NCBI GenBank assembly: GCA_046048095.1
Contig: JBJOGS010000044.1
Location: 1-13,582, forward strand
Length of the DNA stretch: 13,582 nucleotides
Reading direction: 5' to 3'
From: UBA3478 sp046048095
GTDB taxonomy: Bacteria > Bacteroidota > Bacteroidia > Flavobacteriales > Flavobacteriaceae
The notes beneath the pieces were generated by a model that saw only the letters and a list, made by a program, of their open reading frames with translations, was not told where the DNA came from and searched no databases. A program made the translations under genes and the position numbers. This document shows, in pieces, positions 6,203 to 11,364 of the stretch. Position 1 is the first letter of the stretch; each line of letters begins with the position of its first letter.

Positions 6203-8041
6203 ATGGCTGACGAAAACAACACGGTAGATGCGCAAGAATCTGCTGCAGCTCCAGTAGAGCAGGCATCACCAAAAGCCGCTGTAGAAGCGACAAATCCTCA
6301 AGATTTTCTAGACAATTTTGACTGGAACAAATACGAAGAGGGAATTGAAAAAGTAGACGAAGCACAGCTTACCGAATTTGAGAATTTGGTAGCGAAGAAC
6401 TTTGTTGATACAGCTCACGAAGAAGTGGTTATCGGTAAAGTGGTAAACATTACTGACCGCGAGGCGATCATTGATATTAATGCAAAATCAGAAGGAGTAA
6501 TTTCTCTGAATGAATTTCGTTACAATCCTGATCTAAAGGTTGGGGACGATGTTGAGGTGTTAATTGATATCAGAGAAGACAAGTCAGGACAGCTGGTACT
6601 TTCTCACAGAAAAGCGAGAACGATCAAAGCTTGGGATCGCGTTAATGATGCCCACGACAAAGAAGAGGTAGTTCAAGGTTTTGTGAAGTGCCGTACCAAA
6701 GGTGGAATGATTGTCGATGTATTCGGAATCGAAGCTTTCTTGCCAGGTTCTCAAATCGATGTGAAGCCTATCCGCGATTACGACCAGTACGTAGGAAAGA
6801 ATATGGAGTTCAAAGTGGTTAAAATCAACCACGAATTCAAAAATGTCGTTGTTTCTCACAAAGCGCTTATTGAGGCGGATATTGAGGAGCAGAAGAAAGA
6901 AATCATCGGACAGCTTGAAAAAGGTCAGGTGCTTGAAGGTGTAGTGAAGAACATCACTTCTTACGGGGTATTTATCGACCTAGGTGGAGTGGATGGATTA
7001 GTACACATCACTGATCTATCTTGGAGTAGAATCAACCATCCTTCAGAAATCGTTGAGCTTGATCAAAAACTTAACGTGGTTATTCTTGACTTTGATGATA
7101 ATAAGTCACGAATTCAATTAGGTCTTAAACAACTTGAGAAGCATCCATGGGAGGCCCTTGGGGATAGCATCGAAGTTGGATCAAAAGTGAAAGGTAAAGT
7201 AGTGGTGATCGCTGATTACGGAGCTTTTGTTGAAGTTGCCGAGGGTGTGGAAGGATTAGTTCACGTTTCTGAAATGTCATGGTCAACGCACTTGAGATCC
7301 GCACAGGATTTCGTCAATGTTGGTGATGAGGTTGAGGCTCAAGTTCTTACCCTTGACCGCGAAGAACGTAAAATGTCTCTTGGGATCAAGCAATTGACGC
7401 CAGACCCATGGACGGATATTACTTCTAAATATCCTGTAGGTTCTCGTCACAAGGGAATCGTGAGAAACTTTACCAACTTTGGAGTATTCTTAGAACTTGA
7501 AGAAGGAATCGACGGACTCATTTACATTTCAGATTTGTCTTGGACCAAGAAAATCAAACATCCGTCTGAATTCGTAGCTGTTGGAGATACTTTAGAAGTT
7601 GAAGTTCTCGAACTAGATGTGGAAGGACGTAAATTAAGTCTTGGTCACAAGCAGACCACCGAGAATCCTTGGGATAAATACGAGACTGAATTCGCTGAAG
7701 GTACTGTACACGAAGCGAAAATCACAGATATCGTAGATAAAGGAGCGACGATCACATTCAATGAAGATATCGTAGCCTTCATTCCTTCTAGACATCTAGA
7801 GAAAGAAGACGGTTCTAAATTGAATAAAGGAGATCAAGCTTCATTCAAGATTATTGAATTCAATAAAGACTTTAAGCGCGTTGTAGCGAGCCATACGGCG
7901 ATGTTCAAAGAGCAAGAGGCAAAGAATCTTAAAGAGACCAAAAAGCGTCTTGATTCTCAGGCCGAAGAGTCTAAGACGACCTTAGGTGATGCCAATGCAC
8001 AACTTCAGGCGCTCAAAGACAAAATGGAGTCGAACGAGTAA
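6203..8041 (+). CDS. rpsA: 30S ribosomal protein S1
   Basis: A 612-residue ribosomal protein that captures mRNA on the 30S subunit, especially important where Shine-Dalgarno sequences are little used, as in Bacteroidetes. After an Ala/Glu-rich N-terminal extension (1-35) come six S1 OB-fold repeats at about 74-136, 155-220, 241-309, 326-396, 412-483 and 499-565. Repeats 3-5 are the most canonical, each with a G-V/A-F-V/I/L-x-L/V core and a D/E-G-L-V/I-x-I/V-S/T-D/E-L/M-S-W end; repeats 1, 2 and 6 are divergent, as is usual for S1. A charged, Gln-rich C-terminal tail follows (about 566-612). Codon use differs from the neighbours (more GAA, GGA, TCT, CAC), as expected for a very highly expressed gene. 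It is framed by its own promoter and a strong terminator, so it is probably mainly monocistronic. Confidence 0.97.
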   Translation: MADENNTVDAQESAAAPVEQASPKAAVEATNPQDFLDNFDWNKYEEGIEKVDEAQLTEFENLVAKNFVDTAHEEVVIGKVVNITDREAIIDINAKSEGVISLNEFRYNPDLKVGDDVEVLIDIREDKSGQLVLSHRKARTIKAWDRVNDAHDKEEVVQGFVKCRTKGGMIVDVFGIEAFLPGSQIDVKPIRDYDQYVGKNMEFKVVKINHEFKNVVVSHKALIEADIEEQKKEIIGQLEKGQVLEGVVKNITSYGVFIDLGGVDGLVHITDLSWSRINHPSEIVELDQKLNVVILDFDDNKSRIQLGLKQLEKHPWEALGDSIEVGSKVKGKVVVIADYGAFVEVAEGVEGLVHVSEMSWSTHLRSAQDFVNVGDEVEAQVLTLDREERKMSLGIKQLTPDPWTDITSKYPVGSRHKGIVRNFTNFGVFLELEEGIDGLIYISDLSWTKKIKHPSEFVAVGDTLEVEVLELDVEGRKLSLGHKQTTENPWDKYETEFAEGTVHEAKITDIVDKGATITFNEDIVAFIPSRHLEKEDGSKLNKGDQASFKIIEFNKDFKRVVASHTAMFKEQEAKNLKETKKRLDSQAEESKTTLGDANAQLQALKDKMESNE

Positions 8042-8060
8042 TTGGCATTTTCATGCCAAT
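8041..8060 (+). other. Perfect hairpin on the rpsA stop codon
   Basis: ATTGGCAT (8041-8048) and ATGCCAAT (8053-8060) form an 8-base perfect stem with a TTTC tetraloop. The first base is the last base of the rpsA TAA stop. It has no U-tract of its own and sits 4 bases before the terminator stem, so it may shield the 3' end of the rpsA mRNA or form part of a two-hairpin terminator. Confidence 0.55.
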
Positions 8061-8064
8061 TCGC

Positions 8065-8095
8065 AAAAAGCCCGGCTAAAGCCCGGGCTTTTTTT
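8065..8095 (+). terminator. Strong intrinsic terminator of rpsA
   Basis: AAAAAGCCCGG (8065-8075) pairs perfectly with CCGGGCTTTTT (8083-8093) around a 7-base loop, with the T-run extending to 8095. The core GCCCGG/CCGGGC is fully G-C and the run of T gives a classic Rho-independent terminator. The A-run on the left arm means it could also act on the opposite strand. Confidence 0.92.
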
Positions 8096-8097
8096 GT

Positions 8098-8105
8098 TAC
8101 TTTTG
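8098..8105 (+). promoter_or_regulatory. -7 box of a probable promoter for the pyrR-ppk1 unit
   Basis: TACTTTTG is a perfect TAnnTTTG -7 box followed by CCG, only two bases after the T-run of the rpsA terminator. The expected -33 region falls inside the terminator hairpin and has no TTG at the right distance, so only half the promoter is recognisable. Transcription would start near 8111-8113, leaving a leader of under 20 bases before the pyrR ATG at 8129. Confidence 0.55.
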
Positions 8106-8128
8106 CCGAAGACTAAGTTCTTGAGTTG

Positions 8129-8674
8129 ATGTCAGAAACGCTGCTTCTCGATTCTAAAGCCATCCATCTGCTGCTTCACCGATTGGCTAATCAACTTTTA
8201 GAGCATCACCTAGATTTTTCAAATACAGTTCTTATTGGCTTACAGCCTCGAGGGATTTTTTTTGCCAATCGTTTGGGGCAATTGTTGCGAGAAACCTATA
8301 AGGTAGCACACCTTGAGGTAGGGTATTTAGATATTACATTTTTTAGAGACGATTTTAGAAGAGCCCAAGAGCCCCTTAGAGCCAATCAAACCAAGATCGA
8401 TTTTTTAGTAGAGAACAAGCGAGTCGTTTTCATTGATGATGTGCTTTTTACGGGCAGAAGTATTCAATCGGCTCTTTCTGCAATACAGTCTTTCGGAAGG
8501 CCGCAATCCGTAGAGTTATTAGTACTTATTGACCGCAGATTCAGCAGGCATTTGCCCATTCAACCGAATTATCGTGGTAGACAGGTCGATGCGGTGAATC
8601 AAGAACGCGTCAAAGTCTGCTGGAAAGAGAATGAAGGTGAGGATGCGGTGTATATCATAAATAACGCTTCATGA
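8129..8674 (+). CDS. pyrR: PyrR: pyrimidine operon regulator / uracil phosphoribosyltransferase-like
   Basis: A 181-residue cytoplasmic type I phosphoribosyltransferase. The PRPP-binding motif VVFIDDVLFTGRS (99-111) is the PyrR form of the signature. Also matching the family are GLQPRGIFFANRL (37-49), LEVGYLDITFFRDD (62-75) and LPIQPNYRG (142-150). In Bacillus, PyrR binds UMP/UTP and leader RNA to cause attenuation of pyr operons and has weak uracil phosphoribosyltransferase activity. I start it at ATG 8129; an in-frame TTG lies just before, at 8126, and is less likely. The stop overlaps the start of pyrB in an ATGA, so the two are translationally coupled. There is no room for an attenuator between the predicted promoter and the start, so if this protein regulates, it does so elsewhere or by another route. 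Confidence 0.92.
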   Translation: MSETLLLDSKAIHLLLHRLANQLLEHHLDFSNTVLIGLQPRGIFFANRLGQLLRETYKVAHLEVGYLDITFFRDDFRRAQEPLRANQTKIDFLVENKRVVFIDDVLFTGRSIQSALSAIQSFGRPQSVELLVLIDRRFSRHLPIQPNYRGRQVDAVNQERVKVCWKENEGEDAVYIINNAS

Positions 8675-9600
8675 ATCAGCTTTCTGTTCCCCACCTACTT
8701 GGAATTAAAGACCTTACAGAGGCAGACATCCAGCTTGTTTTCGATACGGCTGATCAGTTTAAAGAGGTGCTTAACCGACCCATCAAGAAGGTTCCGAGCT
8801 TAAGGGATGTAACGATTGCGAATATCTTCTTTGAGAATAGTACACGCACTAAGCTTTCTTTTGAGCTAGCAGAAAAAAGGCTATCTGCAGATATTATAAA
8901 TTTTTCTGCGGCCCAGTCTTCAGTGAAGAAAGGAGAGACCTTGGTAGATACGGTGAATAATATTCTAGCCATGAAAGTAGATATGGTCGTCATGCGTCAT
9001 TCTCAGGCCGGAGCTTCTGTATTTTTATCCAAACATGTCAACGCAAGAATTGTAAATGCTGGTGACGGTGCGCATGAACATCCCACACAGGCACTGCTCG
9101 ATGCCTATTCGATGAGAGAGCGATTGGGAGATTTGGCCAACAAGCGCGTGGTAATTGTCGGAGACATTCTGCATTCGAGGGTCGCGCTATCCAATATTTT
9201 TGCCTTAAAGAAACTCGGTGCTCAGGTGGTGATATGCGGACCGAAATCTTTGATCCCGCGCTACATAGAAACCTTAGGGGTAGAGGTAGAGCTCGACTTT
9301 GATCGTGCAATTAAAAATGCGGATGTACTAAATATGTTACGTGTTCAAAATGAGCGCATGGACTACTCGTACTTTCCATCTACCCGAGAATACGTGATGC
9401 AATACGGGCTAACTTCTGATCGGTTAAATCGGTTAAACCGAATGCCACTCATAATGCATCCTGGTCCGATTAATCGAGGGGTAGAGTTGAGCTCTGAATT
9501 GGCCGATTCAAAACACGCCATCATTTTAGACCAAGTTGAAAATGGGGTGGCCATACGCATGGCAGTTCTTTATTTGTTAGCCGCCTCTTTAAAAGCCTAA
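8671..9600 (+). CDS. pyrB: Aspartate carbamoyltransferase, catalytic chain
   Basis: A 309-residue cytoplasmic enzyme that joins carbamoyl phosphate and aspartate, the committed step of pyrimidine synthesis. Carbamoyl-phosphate motif: STRTK (57-61). The 80s loop has S83 and K87 (SSVKKGE). Other active-site parts are R109, HPTQ (137-140, H137 and Q140), the domain-linking GDILHSR (164-170, R170), the aspartate-binding LRVQ (R224, Q226), and HPGPINRG (263-270). All the catalytic residues I expect from the E. coli enzyme are present, and the length is standard. No pyrI regulatory chain is adjacent; with PyrR next to it, a catalytic trimer without the allosteric subunit is possible, but pyrI could lie elsewhere. 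It overlaps the pyrR stop by 4 bases and ends 4 bases before the next gene. Confidence 0.96.
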   Translation: MNQLSVPHLLGIKDLTEADIQLVFDTADQFKEVLNRPIKKVPSLRDVTIANIFFENSTRTKLSFELAEKRLSADIINFSAAQSSVKKGETLVDTVNNILAMKVDMVVMRHSQAGASVFLSKHVNARIVNAGDGAHEHPTQALLDAYSMRERLGDLANKRVVIVGDILHSRVALSNIFALKKLGAQVVICGPKSLIPRYIETLGVEVELDFDRAIKNADVLNMLRVQNERMDYSYFPSTREYVMQYGLTSDRLNRLNRMPLIMHPGPINRGVELSSELADSKHAIILDQVENGVAIRMAVLYLLAASLKA

Positions 9601-9604
9601 TATT

Positions 9605-9916
9605 ATGAATCTGGAGACGACTATTTGGCGTTCTTCTCAGCGCGCGCTTAGTGAGCTTCAGTTATGGATTGAAGCAAAAGAATTTCAACCTCAACATCTA
9701 GTCTATATCCTCGATTCGGATCAAGACCATGGTAGTGATTTGTCGCTTGCCCTTGAACTGACCGAAACTATGAATAGTAGGGGCTTGTCTTTTGTTCTTG
9801 TCTCAGAACTGCTTACTTACGATGATGTCCCTGAAGGCGTGGGACTCTGTCCGACACTCGAAGAAGCTCATGATTTTATCGCCTTTGAAGACATTCAGCG
9901 CGACCTGAATCTATGA
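9605..9916 (+). CDS. Small conserved protein encoded upstream of rnz, function unknown
   Basis: A 103-residue soluble, acidic protein without signal peptide or membrane segment. The N-terminal 30 residues look helical; then comes a strand LVYILDS, a helix LSLALELTETMNSRG, a strand LSFVLVSEL, and a C-terminal segment DDVPEGVGLCPTLEEAHDFI ending EDIQRDLNL. From memory, Flavobacteriia carry a gene of this size just before rnz, whose product shares the SFVLV...PE...VPTLxEAxDxI...E-x-ERDL ending; it is sometimes mislabelled ribonuclease Z or STAS-like. The strand-helix-strand order would fit a reduced STAS fold, but the DSSG phosphorylation motif of STAS anti-anti-sigma proteins is absent. The stop overlaps the rnz ATG (ATGA), so translation is coupled and a functional link with RNase Z is likely. 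No biochemical role can be read from the sequence. Confidence 0.75.
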   Translation: MNLETTIWRSSQRALSELQLWIEAKEFQPQHLVYILDSDQDHGSDLSLALELTETMNSRGLSFVLVSELLTYDDVPEGVGLCPTLEEAHDFIAFEDIQRDLNL

Positions 9917-10701
9917 GGTTTAAACTGCAAATAATAGGTTGCTACGCCTCTACACCACGAACACTGTCGAATCCGACAGCTCAAGTGCTCGAGTTGGGCA
10001 AAGAATTATTTTTGATCGATTGCGGAGAGGGCACTCAAAAAGAAATGCGTGCCGCTAAAGTAAAGTTTAATAAGCTCTCAAGAGTATTTATTTCTCATTT
10101 GCACGGCGATCACTTCTATGGGCTGCCAGGCTTAGTAACTACCATGGCGGCGATGGGCAGAACGACACCGCTCTTGGTTTATGGTCCAAAGGGAATCCAA
10201 GAGGTCATGACACGCATTCTGAGGGCTTCTTCGTCGTGGACCAATTATCCACTGCAGTTTATAGAACTCGATCAGACGACATCAACGCTTATCTACGAAT
10301 CTGATGAGGTTCGTGTACATACCTTGCCCTTAAAACATCGTATTTATACCAATGGGTTTCTTTTTGAGCAGCGCATTGAGACTACCTATTCAAAGCGCTA
10401 TGCCTACTGCAGTGATACAGCGTTTCACGAAGAATTGGTTTCTCATATTCAGGGTACTCAGGTCTTATATCACGAATCAACTTTTCTCGAGACTGAAAGA
10501 CATTTATGTGAAAAAACAGGTCATTGTACGGCGTTACAAGCCGGTCAAATGGCGAAAATTTCTGGAATTAAAACCTTAATTTTAGGACACTATTCAACCC
10601 GGTATAAGTCGCTTGAGTTATTCCGAGAAGAAGCGGCTAAAGCGTTTGATTTCGAGTGCATTGAACTGGCAGAAGATCAAAAACAATTCACATTTGATTA
10701 G
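9913..10701 (+). CDS. rnz: Ribonuclease Z (tRNA 3' endonuclease), short form lacking the flexible arm
   Basis: A 262-residue metallo-beta-lactamase-fold nuclease; family members are usually near 300. RNase Z cuts the 3' trailer from tRNA precursors. All metal ligands are visible: H62, H64, D66 and H67 in SHLHGDH, H142 in LPLKH, D168 in CSDT, and H226 in LGHYSTRY; H204 (GHCTA) matches another conserved site. The N-terminus LQIIGCYASTPRTLSNPTAQ and SSWTNYPL are typical of the Bacteroidetes branch. The oddity is spacing: H142 to D168 is 26 residues, against 71 in the E. coli and B. subtilis enzymes as I recall them. The missing stretch is the flexible arm, or exosite, that grips the tRNA elbow. 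The reading frame runs through without break. The start overlaps the preceding stop by 4 bases; pdxH begins 4 bases after the stop. Confidence 0.92.
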   Translation: MRFKLQIIGCYASTPRTLSNPTAQVLELGKELFLIDCGEGTQKEMRAAKVKFNKLSRVFISHLHGDHFYGLPGLVTTMAAMGRTTPLLVYGPKGIQEVMTRILRASSSWTNYPLQFIELDQTTSTLIYESDEVRVHTLPLKHRIYTNGFLFEQRIETTYSKRYAYCSDTAFHEELVSHIQGTQVLYHESTFLETERHLCEKTGHCTALQAGQMAKISGIKTLILGHYSTRYKSLELFREEAAKAFDFECIELAEDQKQFTFD

Positions 10702-10705
10702 AGGA

Positions 10706-11335
10706 ATGAAAGACCTTCACGACTATAGAAAATCGTATCAAAAGGGCACCTTAGAAGAGGCTGACTTGCCTGCGAATTGGTTTGAACTGTTTCGTGATTG
10801 GTTCGAACAGGCAGATCGTTCTGAGCAGGTTGAAGAAGCCAATGCGATGCACCTGGCCACGCTCGGATTAGATGGGTTTCCGAAGTCACGCGTAGTGCTA
10901 CTTAAGTCGTTTTCGGCCCAGTCGTTGATTTTCTTCACCAATTACCTTAGCGAAAAGGGTAAATCCATTGCTGCGAACAACAAGGTTGGGATCTCTTTTT
11001 TTTGGCCAGCCCTTGAAAAGCAGGTCATTTTTAAAGGAACAGCACACCAATTAGAGGCTGAGGCATCCGACCGATATTTTTTTACGCGCCCTGTGGGCAG
11101 TCAGAAAGGGGCTATCGTTTCGAATCAAAGTAGTGTCATTTCTTCGCGGGACCATCTCATTCAAGCCATGGAAGCACTGAAGGATACCGAGATTAAACGT
11201 CCACCGCATTGGGGTGGATATGCTGTGGTGCCCCATAGCGTTGAGTTTTGGCAGGGAAGGGATAATCGACTTCACGATCGCATACGTTATCAACTGCTTA
11301 ATGAGCATTGGGTGTTAGAAAGACTGGCACCTTAA
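10706..11335 (+). CDS. pdxH: Pyridoxamine 5'-phosphate oxidase
   Basis: A 209-residue cytoplasmic FMN enzyme that oxidises pyridoxine or pyridoxamine 5'-phosphate to pyridoxal 5'-phosphate. FMN and substrate regions visible: SRVVLLK (61-67), FFTNYLSEKGKSI (76-88), and SNQSSVISSR (139-148). The C-terminal family signature VEFWQGRDNRLHDR (179-192) holds the substrate-binding R188 and H190. I chose the ATG at 10706: it gives the family's usual N-terminus (MKDLHDYRKSYQKG) and length and falls 4 bases after the rnz stop. The frame stays open about 93 bases further upstream inside rnz, but an earlier start would add a basic segment not normal for the family. A GAGG lies directly before the ATG, too close to act as a standard ribosome binding site. 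Confidence 0.95.
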   Translation: MKDLHDYRKSYQKGTLEEADLPANWFELFRDWFEQADRSEQVEEANAMHLATLGLDGFPKSRVVLLKSFSAQSLIFFTNYLSEKGKSIAANNKVGISFFWPALEKQVIFKGTAHQLEAEASDRYFFTRPVGSQKGAIVSNQSSVISSRDHLIQAMEALKDTEIKRPPHWGGYAVVPHSVEFWQGRDNRLHDRIRYQLLNEHWVLERLAP

Positions 11336-11338
11336 CCG

Positions 11339-11346
11339 TATTTTCG
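11339..11346 (+). promoter_or_regulatory. Possible -7 box before ppk1
   Basis: TATTTTCG, one mismatch from TAnnTTTG, lies in the 29-base gap between pdxH and ppk1. No TTG sits at the right distance upstream. It could give ppk1 some independent expression, but the evidence is thin. Confidence 0.22.
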
Positions 11347-11364
11347 CTTTAAATTCATTGGGTT

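Noticed and set aside
9038..9310. Open frame of 90 codons on the minus strand inside pyrB.
   Set aside because: Entirely inside a gene with every catalytic motif intact; Pro/Arg/Ser-rich product without family features or upstream signal. The same applies to the minus-strand frames at 3068-3343, 4510-4704, 6584-6859, 8754-8993, 9363-9560, 11051-11308 and others.
9420..9440. Direct repeat CGGTTAAA-T-CGGTTAAA in pyrB, looking like an operator.
   Set aside because: It encodes the local Arg-Leu-Asn-Arg-Leu-Asn-Arg in a surface helix and sits deep inside the coding region, far from any promoter.
10352..10579. Plus-strand 75-codon frame inside rnz, considered as a possible frameshifted remnant of the missing RNase Z arm.
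   Set aside because: It has none of the flexible-arm features (Gly-Pro rich, basic), and the rnz frame is continuous with all ligands after the gap, so no frameshift is needed.
10613..10705. A longer pdxH start inside rnz that would add 31 residues.
   Set aside because: The ATG at 10706 gives the normal family N-terminus and spacing; the extra part is a basic out-of-frame reading of rnz.
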